Of a stretch of 57,500 nt of DNA, positions 28,933 through 44,859 are shown piece after piece; position 1 is the stretch's first letter; every line of letters starts with the position of its first letter. Origin of the DNA: Dictyostelium firmibasis. Taxonomy: Eukaryota; Evosea; Eumycetozoa; Dictyosteliales; Dictyosteliaceae. The notes below the pieces were generated by a model that worked only from the letters and a program-made list of their open reading frames with translations, did no database searches and was not told the DNA's origin. The stretch covers positions 1,397,501 through 1,455,000 of the forward strand of contig CM069766.1 of assembly GCA_036169595.1 (NCBI GenBank), written 5' to 3'. Both the position numbers and the translations under genes were made by a program.

Positions 28933-30152
28933 CTACTTCCATTTCATTATTTACTTCCTCAATTAAATTATTTTCATCAATAACTTCTTCTTGTTCTTGT
29001 TCTTGCTCTTGCACTTCTTCCTCTTGCATTATTTGTTCATTATTATTTATATTATTTATATTATTTATATTTTCTATATTATTTATACTATTTACATTGT
29101 TTTCATTTACATTATTATTATTATCAATTTCATCAGGATTTGGTTGCCTTAGAATTATATCGGTAGTTGATAATTCTTTATGATTGCCAATATTTGGAAG
29201 GAGGGAAAATTTTAAACTCTTTAGATTTGGAAATAATGTTGCAATGCTATTTAATGAATGGGGTGAAATTGTTGACATTGGAGTCCAAGGTTTATCCAAT
29301 CTTTTAATGAATTCCAAATTTGCATGACCAGATGCCATCAATGCAAGACTATCCAAATTTTTCATTACAGAAAATGATTTCTTTAACCCCTTATCATTTA
29401 TGAGTAGAGTATTGAAACTTAATTGTTTTATATATTTACAGTTGGTTGCTATTTTATACATCTCTTCGTTTGTCAATGGTAGTATAAGCTCGAGACTCTT
29501 CAAATTGAAGCAATTCGACAAATGACCGCTTATTTCTTTGGTAAAATTTACAATATTACAATGTTGTGTGTTTTCAAAGATACAACTATTACTGTCATTA
29601 TTAAAATTTAAAAATAGTTCCCTTGAATTTCTTCTAGTGTTATTATATGTTGGTGTTACTTTACTATAACTATTATTATTATTGTTGTTATTATTATTGT
29701 TATTATTTTTATTATTGTTATTGTTATTATTTGAAAATGTTGAAGAAATTGAGAATTTATGTAATGATTTACCATAACCCATTTTAAAGAAAGAAACGAT
29801 ACTATCACTTTTTGGTGTGAAAGTTGCAGGTTTCTTTTCAAATATTGTTACAGATAAATCCCTCCATAACGATAATTGATTGTTTATTAACACATTGTAC
29901 CAATGTTTGCAAACAAACATTAACGGTGTCGAAAATGGGTCACACATTCCAAATATTTTAACCATTAGCTCCACTGAAAATAAATCATTAAAAAAACATG
30001 TTGATGTAGAAGTTGTGGTTGTTGTTGTTGTTGTGGTTGTTGTTTTAGTTATTGTGTTAGTAGTTGTAGTATATGTGGTTCTAATTTTCTTTATAACTTG
30101 ACCCTCTGCCTCATCATTGTTTTCTGAAAAATATGTATTAAAGTTTTTGAAG

Positions 30153-30184
<32 letters not shown>

Positions 30185-30401
30185 ATAATAATTTTTTTTT
30201 CATTATAAAAAAAAATAAAAAAAATTAATATTTATAAAAACTATTTCCTTTTTTTCTTTTTTTTTTTTTTGTAATTATCTTTATTTTTATTACTATTGTT
30301 ATTATTTTATTTATTTATTTATTTTTAAAAAAAATCTCCTTACTTCTTTTTATATTAACTCTATTAAAACATTGTTTTATTTCATTAAAATAACTATCCA
30401 T
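27686..30401 (-). CDS. F-box and leucine-rich-repeat protein
   Basis: Two exons, 30401..30344 and 30123..27686, 831 residues. The small first exon (MDSYFNEIKQCFNRVNIKR) joins in phase through a GTAAGG donor and TTTTTCAG acceptor. An F-box (about 66-105) reads LFSVELMVKIFGMCDPFSTPLMFVCKHWYNVLI-like, the Skp1-binding motif of SCF ubiquitin ligases. The rest is leucine-rich repeats (L..L.L..C.L, about 160-260 and 455-700) that would select substrates. Between them lie Asn runs, an acidic/Gln region and about 22 glutamines (near 418-440). The predicted C-terminus ends in nine or so Phe from a long T run, which depends on the exact run length. The substrate is unknown. Many such proteins exist in Dictyostelium. 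Confidence 0.85.
28862..28932 (-). repeat. CAA/CAG tract coding polyglutamine
   Basis: About 22 Gln codons in the F-box/LRR gene, mostly CAA with one CAG. Confidence 0.95.
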
Positions 30402-31967
30402 AATTTTCTTTTTCACATAATATTTTAAACAATAAAGGTTTTCTTTATGTGTTAAAAAATAAAAATAAAAAATTTAAAAAAAAAAAATAAAAAAAAAATT
30501 AAAAAATGAAAATTTTTTTTTATAAAAAAAATAAAGATAAAAAAAACAAATAAATGATTTACAATATGAAAATAAATAGAATAAATAATAAATAATAATA
30601 ATAAATAAATATTATAAATATTATAAATATTATAAAAGTTATTGTTTTTTTTTTTTTTGGTGAAAAAAAAAAAAAAAAATTTTGTGATAAAAAGTTATGT
30701 GATAATTAAAAAATTTTAAAAAAAAAACAAAATTAAAAAATTTATTTTTGTTTTTGTTTTTGTTTTTGTTTTTTTTTCTTTTTTATTTTTTTATTTTATT
30801 TTATTTTATTTTTTTTTTTTTTCACACACCACACACAGGTAACACAAACACATGATATTATAGTTAACTTGTGAGAAAGAAAGAGATATCTATCTCATTT
30901 TGCACTCTTGTGGGTTGGCGCCAAAAAGTTTTTTTAAATGTTTTTTTTTAACAAAAAATTATTATAATGAAATTTTAAAAAAAAAAAAAAAAAAAAATCA
31001 AAAAAACTATTAAAAAAGAATTCGCTCTGATTAATTTATTTTCTTTTTTTTTTTTTTTTAGCTTTTTATTTATTTATTTATTATTTATTTATTTATTAAA
31101 TTATTTAATTGGTAAGTTATAGTTTTTGTTGTAAAAAAAAAAATTAAAAAAAAAAGCACAAAACAACTTTTGAACTGGGTGTGCCATTTTTCTTTTTTTG
31201 GTTATCTTTTGAAAAAGTTTATCAACACAGATACATACCCACACAAAATAATAAGATAGGCAATAATGTCTTAGGTTAAGATAAAAATAAAAATAAAAAT
31301 AAAAATAAAAATAAAAATAAAAATAAAAAAAAAAAAATTTATAAAATAATAATAAAAACAATAAAAAAAAAAAATAAAAAAAAAAATAATAATAATAATA
31401 ATAATAATATTAATAATAATAAAATTATAAACAAAACAAAGAGGAGATGATGTTTTTTTTTATAATATGATTCAAGGTACCCATTGTTATGATCTATTAT
31501 AATACTAATCAAACTAAAATAAAAAAATAATGACAGCTATATACTATTATAACTGAATATGTATGAGCTATTCTCATTACATTATTATTAGTATTACTAT
31601 AAAAATTATAATAAAAATAAAATAATAAAAATTATTATTTTTGATTACCTGCCTAGTACATATACAATATATGACATTCACACATTAATAATATATGTGT
31701 ATTTACAAACCAAAAACATTGCTTATCTTTCTTTTTTTAATTTAATTATTTTTATTTTTTTTTTTTTTATTTTTTTTAATTTAAAATTTATTTTCAATCA
31801 AATTCTTAAGATTTTTTCACCACACTAATTTTTTATTTTTTTTATTTTTTTTTTTTAAAAAAAATATTAAATAGTTTGGTACATACAAACAAAACACAAA
31901 GAATTTGGATCATCATTATTTAAAAGTATAACTTGTAATTAATAATAGGAAAAAAAAATATTAAAAG
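30402..31967. promoter_or_regulatory. Divergent promoter region of the F-box and dynamin genes
   Basis: 1.57 kb. It contains a CA-rich island at about 30822-30855 (CACACACCACACACAGG), the palindrome TTGGCGCCAA at 30915-30924, an AAAAAT hexanucleotide array at about 31276-31330 and an AAT array near 31388. A block of more mixed sequence at 31440-31720 has no open frame. No tRNA or snoRNA was recognised. Confidence 0.5.
30915..30924. promoter_or_regulatory. Palindromic E2F-like site
   Basis: TTGGCGCCAA followed by AAAA is a perfect dyad matching the E2F/DP consensus TTTSSCGC in both directions. It lies 514 bp upstream of the F-box gene ATG and 1.04 kb from the dynamin ATG. In DNA this poor in GC a 6-bp all-GC core is conspicuous. 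Dictyostelium has Rb and E2F/DP homologues. Confidence 0.4.
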
Positions 31968-34747
<2,780 letters not shown>

Positions 34748-34921
34748 TTTATATAAAAAGAAAAAAATTAAATAAAAAAAAAAAAAAGAAAATGTATTTG
34801 AATTCAAAATAATAATAATAATATTGTTCATATATTTTTTTGTTATTTTAGAAAAATAAAATATGGATTTAATAATATTTTTTTTTTATATTTTTAAAAT
34901 TCCCTTCTAAGAAATTCTAAT

Positions 34922-37900
34922 TTATTTTTTTTTAGATTTTGATGTTGTTGATTTAGGTTTTGATTTTGAATCAGCAGTTGTTGTTTTTGTTTTAACGGTT
35001 GACTTTTTAACTAAATTTGGAAGAGAATCATTTTCATCATTTTCATCCTCATCTTCATTAACTTGGTTTAAAGTTTCGCCTTCAACCTCTTCGTAACCTT
35101 CGGCAATGTTTGTACCGCCACCACCTGAACCCTTTGAAGATAGTAACGAAATATCATAGATTGCATGGGCAGTACTTCTGAATTTTCTAGTAAAAGCAGA
35201 TTTAACTTGTGTTTTAACGTCTTCAAGTGGGTCATCTTTTCCCCATGTTGAAAGTTCGATAATGTTGTTTCTATCTTCTTCGGTCAAACCATATTCATCC
35301 ATAACATTGATAACACCATCGATACCATCATTACCTTCTTGAACCAATGGTTGAATTAAGTGATGCTTTAACATTGGGACATAGTAAAGTCTAGTTTCAT
35401 CACGATTTGCAAATGTATTACCAGTTGATCTCATATGTAATTGTAATTCCCTCACAAAACGTTGTTGTTTTGAAGCATTTGAATATTTTCCAAGGTAGGA
35501 AGGGAATGCCAATGGCATTGGTGGACTGCCTCTAATATAACCCGAGGGGATAATACAAGAGGTGACACCATAGGTTGGTAATAAATTCCATGCCATCTCT
35601 TTACCGATTGCCCTTCCAAATTGATCGGAATCACTAAGTGCATCTGCAGCCATTGAAAATAATTCACATTCAGAGTATTTGGATTGGCCACCTCCACCGT
35701 AAGGTCTTGTTTTTAAATAGTTCTCTTGAATCAATAATGGTACCAAAGAGAAATCTGAAAAGAAATAATCCAATTTCTTATTGATATTACTGTTATCATC
35801 ACGAAGGATCAATTCAGCAGCGGTGAAAGGAGAGAGGTCGAAATCCTTCTCTTCAAGACCTTGAGAGATATTATCATTGTTGTAGTCTCTCTTTGAACGA
35901 GACATCATTTGTAGAGTGTTTATACATTGTCTAATATCTGAATGACTTGCAGTATAAACCTTTTCGACCATATATGGGGATAATTTCATACCTTCATGCT
36001 TTGCAATTGCCAACAATCTCGATGAGACTTGGTTGACTGTTGGCTTTCTTAATTTCAAATCTAAGCAATGATTTTTCAAAGACTTTACCTTTGGACTATA
36101 GTAATCATTACATAAACAAATGAATGGCATCTTTGATTTCTTAATTAAACTAATGATCTCAGCAATACCACCACGATCTGAATTACCACTGGAGCCATCA
36201 ATTTCATCTAAAATAATGGCGGTTTTAAGCTTCTTATTGGCTGGAACATCTTTACCAGTATCTTGATTGGTTGTACCAAAGAATTTTGTGATGTTTTGGT
36301 TATCAGATACGCCTGATAACAACCTTTCAATCTCTGATTTACTTCTTGTATCACTTGCATTCAATTCAATTGCCTCAAAACCTTTTTGTTTACAAATCAA
36401 TAAAGCTGCCGATGTTTTACCAATACCTGGTGGACCTGATAATAAAACTGCATTCTTTTTGCTTGCGTCTCTTGGTACTGTAGAATGCCATTGATCTAAC
36501 CATTTACTAAAATCTTGGAAAATACCTGGATTGCCAACTAAATCTTCAATGGCTTTTGGTTTATATTTTTCTACCCATAACATATCATGCCCTTTTGGTA
36601 ATGCTGCCATTGATTTTGGTACAACTACTGATGCCATACTAATTGGTTGTGGTGATGTTGTTGGTGGTGATTGTGATGATGCCATCTTTGATGCTGATGA
36701 AAAAATTGATGGCGGTGATGATGTTGGGGTTGTAGTTGTGATTGATGGAATACTGCCTCCAGGTCTTACTGGTAATGATGGTTTTATTGGTAATGATGGT
36801 CCTTTAATTCCGGTTGTTGGTGTTGATGTAGTTGGTGTTGGTCTGGCAGGTGTGGGTTGTGGTGCAGTTTTATTAATCATTTCTAAAAAATCATCCTCAC
36901 TTATAATTTTAGCACCAACTTTTCTAGCACCTTCCAATTTCTTTTCACCAACATCTTTACCACTAATTAAATGGGTTAATAGTTTAACAGCAGATTTAGC
37001 AACTTTACCGCCCCATCTTTTGATGATGTCGTGCATTTCTTCTCTTTCAAAGCAATCCATTACACCACTAACCAAGAATACTTTACCTCTAAGACAATTT
37101 TCTTTGCCATAAGGTGTTGGTTTTGAACCTTTGTTCGCTGGAGCTGGTCTCCCATTCATATACATATATGGATTTGGTTTTTTTGGTGTGGAATTGGATG
37201 TTACTGTAGATTCTTGTTTCTTTATTGGATTAATAGAACCACTGCCAAATGATGATGATTGTTGTTTATATAATGGTTCATCACCCTCATCCTCTGTCTC
37301 ATCTTCTGTATCAGTAGTGTCAAATGGATCGGATTTTGGTTGCTTTTTAGTTATTGCAATTGCAGTGGTTGTTGGTGTTGAAGAGTCTTTTTCTGCACTA
37401 TTTAAACTGGAAAGTGATCTTTTTACTATAGAATCTTCAATGGCACGATTAAGTGGTGTATCACTTTCCTCGAAAATAACATCATAGTTGAATTTCTCTT
37501 TCTTTGATGGAGGTGTTTTGGTTTTTTTTGTAGGAGTGGCAGTAGTTTTTTTATCTGGTGATTCAAAGATTGAATCATCATCAAATTTAGAATCAACAGT
37601 TTTTGATCTTGTTTTAATTGGTGTAGTTTGTTTACTTGGTGATTTATTAGGGGTGGAGGTTGATTTGATTGGTGAAAATACAAAATCATTATCTTGGTTT
37701 TCAAAAATTAAATCATCATTCATCGATGTATTATTTTTAGCATTTATAGTTGTTGGTGTACTTGAACTTGATGGTGCTGTTGATTTATTTGGTGTAACAG
37801 TTTTAGGTTTTGCTTCAATTTCCATTTCATCAAATGGTGATGAATCTTTATCTTTATCCTTATTGTTTTTGTCAACATCTTTTTTCTTGTCAGCTGTTAG

Positions 37901-39034
37901 TTTTGTAGTATCAATTTCTGTGATTGAAACTATTGGCGACTCAAATTTAAGTTGTGCTATTTTTTTCTTTTCTACTGGTAACTTTACATTAGTTGATTTG
38001 CTTGGTGATTTTATTTCTGGTACAGTTGTTTTAGATGGTGATGGAGGTTGTGTATCAATATTTTCTTTTTTCTTTTCTGTAGATTTGCTTACAGTTACGG
38101 TAGCAGCTTGTTTTTTAGGAGGTGGTGTTGTTTTAGGAGGTGGTGTTGATTTATCAACTTCAGAATCTTCAGAATCTTCGAATGAATAAACAACCATCTT
38201 TTGTGAAGGAGATGTTGTTTTTGTTGATACTGTTTGTTCTGGATCCTCTACATTCTTTGATTCTTCTACTTTCTTTGATTCTTCTACTTTCTTTGACTCC
38301 TCTTCTTTCTTTTCTGGCGTTTTTAATTTAATTTTCTTATCTTTTTGATGTTTACTTTCATCTTCACTTGATGAAGATGATTCTGGTTTAGATTTTCTCT
38401 TTAAATTCTTTGCAGTTGTTTTTTTTTTATCTATTGTCTCTATATCTGCATCTGAATCCGATGAATCATCTCTTTTTTTCTTTAATCTTTTTAATGTTGG
38501 CTTCTTTTTATTTGATGATGAAGATGAAGACGAAGATGAGGATGATTTTTTTTTAAAAGATGATTTTTTATCCTCATCACTTGAACCAATATCTTCGTCA
38601 GATGTTAAATCAATAGATTTTGAAGGTTCTTTCTTTTTAGATGGTGATTTATTATCCAATGGTTTCTTTTTGTCATTATTACTATCTTTTTTAGCAACTT
38701 CTTTAACACTATCATCGTCATCCTCTTTATCTGATAATGAAAATACTTTTTTATCATTCTCTTTTGCTTTATTAAAAAGATCATTTCTGACAGTATCACC
38801 ATTTGTTGATGGTTTAACCACTGCAAAGAAATTTCTAATATCCTGTTAAAAAAATAGTATGTGAAAAATTATTTTGTTAGAAATTAACAATAAGTATTTA
38901 AGTATTTTATTATTAATACATACTGTTCCTGCTGGTTCAGATGTTTTCGTTTTTTTCTTTGGTGTTGTTGCGCCTTGTGATGATGTGGGAGAGGTTTTTT
39001 TTGGTGATTGTTCTTTATTTGCTTTTTTTGCCAT
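34922..39034 (-). CDS. rfc1: Replication factor C subunit 1 (clamp-loader large subunit)
   Basis: Two exons, 39034..38924 and 38842..34922; the intron is in phase 0, giving 1343 residues. Exon 2 opens with DIRNFF, the same motif that begins human RFC1 (MDIRKFF), a PCNA-contact sequence, here preceded by a 37-residue Lys/Ser/Thr-rich extension. A long basic/acidic disordered region follows. A BRCT domain lies at about 618-700 ([25 protein letters not shown]). The AAA+ ATPase starts at [16 protein letters not shown] with Walker A GPPGIGKT near 840 and Walker B ILDEIDG near 915, and the RFC1-specific helical C-terminal domain and a Lys-rich tail follow. RFC1-5 loads PCNA at primer ends in S phase and repair. 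Confidence 0.96.
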
Positions 39035-39396
39035 TTTTATTTTATTTTATATTTCAATTGAAACATATAAACAAAAATAAACACACAAAAAAAAAAAAAA
39101 AAATAAAAAATGAAAAATAAAAACATATAAAAATTTTTTTAAAAAAATGGAAGAAAAACTAAAATGTTCCAAAATTTTTAAGTGTTGGCGCTTTTTTTTT
39201 ATAAAAAAAAAGTGAAATTATTTAATTCCAAAAATAAAAATCATTCGGAAAATAAAAAGTATATGGGTGTAAAAAAATTATGTCAAAAACATAATTTTTA
39301 TTTATTTTATTTATAAATAAATGTTATAATGAAAAGAAATTTACAATTAAATAGTAAAAAATTAAAATATAAAAAAAAAAATTATATACAAGTTTT
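39035..39396. promoter_or_regulatory. rfc1 promoter and 3' flank of the TRIM-like gene
   Basis: 362 bp of A/T DNA whose only GC-rich piece is the E2F-like box at 39185-39191. Confidence 0.5.
39185..39191 (-). promoter_or_regulatory. E2F-like box upstream of rfc1
   Basis: TTGGCGC on the plus strand, GCGCCAA on the minus strand next to an A run, about 150 bp before the rfc1 ATG. RFC subunits are classic E2F targets in animals and plants. Confidence 0.45.
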
Positions 39397-41585
39397 TCAA
39401 TGAGTTTCATTATAAATCATTAAACCATGTAAGTTTTGAACTAAATAAGAGGGATTTTGTTGCTGCCAAGATTGTCTTGAACCAATTAGATTTAAACAAG
39501 ACATAGAAGAAGATGTGAGATCAGTTGAATTAATTTTAGTATATTTTGGATACCATTTCATTGGGGCAACATCAGTTGGCTTTAATTGAGAGAGAGGATA
39601 CAATAGAATATTATCATTAAACAATAGGATGAATCTACCAGAATCGTACATCAAAGAGATTGAACTATTATTTACATTTGTAACCTCACCATACAAAACA
39701 GGATTTGGGAAATCTAAAGGTTCACAAACGTTCTTTGCGAAATTGAATCTTTTGAATGATTTATTTGTCATGTAATAAATGAAGTTTGAATGATAATAGC
39801 ATGCTATCAATGGAGTTTTATTGAAATCTGTAAGATCAGGATCTTGGAATTTTGAGATGATTTCACATTTATTGGTGGTAATATCAAATCTTTCTATTTC
39901 AATCGATGCTCTACTTAATTGAAGTGATTTAAATATACCGCCAAAGATATAGATATAACGAACACCATCGAAGCAAGTTAAACAGCCATACTTTGGTTTT
40001 GATAATGAAGCTACCATTGGTTCATATTTGTTAGTTTGTAAATTATATCTATCAATATCTTTTAAAAGATCTTTAGTTTTATGATTTAAACCACCAATTA
40101 AAAATAATTCATGGTTATTATTATTTGTGGTTAGACAAGCAGATGAATTTGCTTTAAACGATTTCAATGGTACAACTATTTTCGATTGAATTTGATTTGA
40201 TTTAACTTGAAGTTTTGAAATCTCAATTTGACATGATTTTTGATTCTCTGAAACCGTTACTAAACAACTATTAACTTGATTTCCATTGGAAACATCTTGA
40301 AAGGCAATAACTTTATAGGCAAGAATTGTATCTTTCATTGGGTTACTATCATGATGTTGCTCACTATAGGGGAGGAAATGATTTGAATCAATATCGAATT
40401 GGAATGATCTTTCCTTTGATAATGCTAATAAATGTTGATTATCTTTAAAGGAGTAGTTAATTCTACCCAAAGATCTCAATCTCTCTGACATTGGTACAAT
40501 ATCTGGATTTTCAATAGATGGTTGGATGTATTGAAAGTTATTTACATTGTTTGAGTTTATGACCATTTTAGTTAGTTTAGTATTGATTTTTGAAAGGTTT
40601 CTAATTATTTTTAATTTATTTTTTTCTTGTGATTTAATATCGGTTAAACATTTCTTTATGATATCTGCTTGGGTTTCCAATGTTTTAATTTGTTCATCCA
40701 ATTGTAGTTGCTCAGATTTAAATTGATTCTCAATGAATTTCAATAAATATAATCTTCGTTCTTCAATCAATTGTTTATAAACATGGAATTCATCTTGAAT
40801 TTTTTTAAACTCACCAGAGTAATGATTTATAGATGATTGTTTAAATACTTTAGAAAGTTTTATTTGTTTCACCAATTCAAATAATTGATGATCTAATGAA
40901 GAATTTTGTTGTTGTTGTTGTTGTTGAGGTGTTAAATATGGATTGTGAACTTGATTTTGTTGTTTTAAGTATGATCTTTCATCTAAAACAAATTGATTAA
41001 TTGTGTTTCTGTCAATTTGTAATTCTTTATGTTCTTTATGAACTTGTTCTAAACAATCTTGACATACATTACAATTACAATCTAAACAAAAAGAAATCAA
41101 TTGTTTATTATGTTGACTACAATTATCATTCTCTTCTTCATTACTACAATGACTATCAATTTCAGATTCTTCAGCACTTTGAGATGATTGTGGTGATGAT
41201 GAATATGATGATGTAGAAGATGGCGATTTTAATATTTTATCACTTGATTTTGTAATCACAAAACTACTTTGGGCTGCTTCTGAACTATGACGTTTTTCTG
41301 AATAAATAGAAATTGATTTTGTAGTTTGTTGCTGTTGTTGCTGCTGCTGTAGTTGTATTTGTTGTTTTTGGTTTAATAATAATAGTTGTTTTAAATAATG
41401 ATTTGGAAAATGATACAAAATATCTGCACTGCAAGATTTACAACATTGAACAGCTAATGATTCTTTTTCACATTCATTACACAATGTATGATTACAAGGT
41501 AACAATGTTTCAAATCCATGAATAACATCACCATATAATGATGCGTCACACGCAACACAAGAATATGGTATAGTATTTGTTGATT

Positions 41586-41589
<4 letters not shown>
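39397..41589 (-). CDS. TRIM-like RING/B-box/coiled-coil protein with kelch-like C-terminus
   Basis: Single exon, 730 residues. An N-terminal RING-type cluster (about 11-57: CVACDASL..LLPCNHTLCNECEKE..CCKSC) is followed by a Gln run (about 80-90), Ser-rich linker and a B-box zinc finger (about 154-195: CSQHNKQLISFCLDCNCNVCQDCL..HKEHKE). Helical, coiled-coil-prone sequence runs from about 230 to 325. The C-terminal half has kelch-like blades (LFLIGGLNHK..DIDRYNLQTNKYEPM; YIYIFGGIFKS..IERFDITTNKCEII). This order is that of TRIM E3 ligases, with a propeller as the substrate-binding part. RING spacing is slightly irregular, so ligase activity is inferred. The ATG is preceded by more than 30 A on the mRNA sense strand. 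Confidence 0.85.
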
Positions 41590-41627
<38 letters not shown>

Positions 41628-42205
41628 TTTTTTTTTTTTTTTTACTAATTTCTATTGATCTATTTGTATTTTATCTATTAAATTCGAAAAAAAATTAAAT
41701 TAATTAAACAAAGAAAAAAAATTTTACTAATAGATTGAAAATAAATTAAATAAAATTAAAAAAAATAAAATAAAATTAAAAAATAAATAGAAGGTGTTTG
41801 TGAAAAATTATTTGAATTATAAAAATTATAAAAAAACTGACTATATAATACTATTGTATATGGTATTACTACTATTGAAATTTTTAAAAAAATAAATAAG
41901 GTTGTTAAATGTATTATTGTGAACAATTAAATTAAAAAAATAAAAAATATAAAAAAATAATTGAAAAAAAAATAAATAAAAAAAATTAAAAATAAATAGA
42001 TGTTTTAATAATTATAAAAAAAATGAAATACTTTACATATAATATAAATTTAATATAAAATAGTATTAGAAATAACAAATTTAACTACAAAATTAAAATA
42101 TTGTTATGTGTTCTATTTTATAATAAAAAATAAATGAAAAAAAAAAAAATATTTGAAAAATACAAAAAAAGATTTTAATAATCTTTATCTTTGTTGAGAG
42201 TAGGG

Positions 42206-42240
<35 letters not shown>

Positions 42241-43189
42241 TGTATTTTATTAGATTTTGTGAGTGTGTGTGTGTGTTTTTTTATTTATTCATGTGTGGTA
42301 GATTCAATTATTTATAATTTCTTGTTATTAACATCAAATACACAAAGAGTGAGTGAAAAATATTTATTTTTTTTTTTTTCAAAAAATATATAATTTAAAA
42401 AGACACTTTTTTGTTGATGGAAATACACACCACCCTACCACCACTACCACCACCACCACCACCAAATCAAAAAACATATATATAGGTATAAATAAATTTG
42501 AATTAAACTTACAAATAAACATCAAAATAACTTATCATTAAGGTAAATTTTATTTTTTCAAGTCACAAAAACTTAATTTTTATTTCAAAATAAAAGAGAG
42601 AGAATTCGTGATAGATAATTGTTATTGTTATTGTTTATTTTTTATAAAAAATAAATAAATTTTAAACATCAACAATTTTTTTTTTTTTTTAATTTATTAT
42701 CATTATTAAGAAAAAAAAAAAAATTAAAAATAAAATAAAATAAAATAAACAAAATAAAATAAAATAAAAAACAATAACCACACATTTTTTCACATTTATT
42801 TTAGTGAGATTTTATACAAACTTCATTTTTTAAAAAAGAACCATTGATTATGATTTTAAACACACTCCTCACACATTAATATCATCAATATTATTTTTAT
42901 TTATCAACCTGATTAATAGAATTTTTTTTTTTTTTTGTAAATTTTAAAACATTTATTCATAATAAAATAATAATGATTTTTTTTATTAACAAAGAAGATC
43001 ATTCAATTAAAATTTTACACACACTCATACTCACACACACTCTAACCTACACAAAAAATTACCATTGATTTTATGTATCACTCTTTAAATTTTTTTCTTT
43101 ATTTGATTAGTTAGAAAATCTAGGGTATTGGGTTGTTCAAAATATTGCCCTATAAAAAAGAAAAGAAAAATAAAAACATTCTTGAAAAT

Positions 43190-43231
<42 letters not shown>

Positions 43232-43245
43232 AATTAATAATATTA
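41590..43245. promoter_or_regulatory. Upstream region of the TRIM-like gene with GT/CA-rich islands
   Basis: 1.66 kb of A/T DNA between two minus-strand genes. Four islands stand out: GTGAGTGTGTGTGTGTG at about 42259, a CCACC/ACC array at about 42430-42465, CACACTCCTCACACA at about 42858, and ACACACACTC...CACACACACTC at about 43016-43045. They resemble G-box/CA-box elements of developmentally regulated Dictyostelium promoters. No open frame of note. Confidence 0.4.
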
Positions 43246-44512
43246 TTAATTTATATCAGCAACAATAAACCAATCAAGAGAAGGATTAATTTTTGTATCG
43301 TCAACATTTGCAGCCAAATGACCAGCATAAATTTGGCTATGATATTGTGAATTATCAGAATCAATTAATAATACTGGAGCAGTTAAAAATCCATTGGGAA
43401 TATTATAACCGTCAACTGTTGGATATTGTGATAAATCCATACTTCCTCTTTCTTGAAAATCACCATCATTTGTAAAAAGGCAAAAGCTTGATAACCATCC
43501 AGATAATTCAGATCCACCAGATTCTTCTTTAAAATTTACAATTTGATTCCACCATTTAACATCTGGTTTACCATTCATTGATTCAATGAATTTATCCATA
43601 ATTGGTAATAGAAAATTTAACCATTTTGACATTTGACAAGTTTCTGTATTAAAATTAACCAATAATGATACTCGTTCCTTTAAATTGATCCAATCCCAAA
43701 GTTCACCTAATAATGTAACTTGAGGCAATCCACATTCTGTCATCATTACAAATTTAAAATATTTTTTCATAATTGACATTAAAGATATTGAATAAACAAC
43801 TTTATCAGATTCAGTTGTGGTTGTAAAATTTGGAATTATCCAATTTCTAAGTCCTGGATCTATTATATTTAATTGAATTTGTTTGGACATTTCAATTGAT
43901 AGCTTATCAAATGGTGCATTTAAAATTGGAAAATCTGTTTTCACTACTAAAGTTTTCTCACCTTTAAAATCAACAAAGTTTGTACGTAGTTTTTCAGAGT
44001 TTTTATTTACATACAATGAAAATTGTGTGAGAATCGCCATCCAAATATTATCAGGCTAAATAAAAAAAAAAAAAAAAAAAAAAAAAAAAGAAAGAAAATA
44101 AAATTAACAACATTATTCTAATTTAAATTATTTTTTTAAAATAGTTAATAATTACAGATATAATTAAATGATGATGATTATTATAAGCTTTCCATGCTGA
44201 ATGTACAAAGCTATTAACACCAACAGATTTTAAACCAGGTTTTAAACTTGATTTTAAAACTTTTTTAGTATTACAAATTTCTTCAATCTTATTTTCATAT
44301 ATATTGTTCTCTTTCTCATAAGATTCTTTATTTAATTTAAATGCTTCCTCTTTTGATTTACCAGCTTTTATTGCTTCAAAATAAACATTACTTTGATTTT
44401 TATTTTTTGGATTTCCTTTTTTAACATCTTCCTTTATAAATTCATTAATTTTAAAATCATCTAATTTAATTTTCTCTTCTTTTTTATTACAAACATTAAA
44501 TGTTATTGGCAT
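43246..44512 (-). CDS. DUF4419-containing protein
   Basis: Two exons, 44512..44156 and 44055..43246; the intron is in phase 0, giving 388 residues. The splice rebuilds the family core AYNNHHHLIISPDNIWMAILTQFS, typical of DUF4419 proteins, in which a histidine stretch precedes P-D-x-x-W. Further family-like blocks are LGELWDWINLKERV, SGWLSSFCLF and the C-terminal WFIVAD. The N-terminal 90 residues are charged and Lys/Asn/Glu-rich. DUF4419 is found in fungi, bacteria and amoebae with no assigned biochemical role. There is no signal peptide or membrane segment, so it is probably cytosolic. Its ATG directly follows a long AAT repeat that is in frame as Asn but has no upstream start. Confidence 0.85.

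Positions 44513-44859
<347 letters not shown>

Noticed and set aside
31444-31560. C/D snoRNA (GATGATG ... CTGA)
   Set aside because: Boxes are isolated, no terminal stem, no guide context, no DUSE upstream.
36531-38331. Long open frames antisense to rfc1
   Set aside because: They mirror the codon bias of the Ser/Lys/Thr-rich rfc1 region and have no domain of their own.
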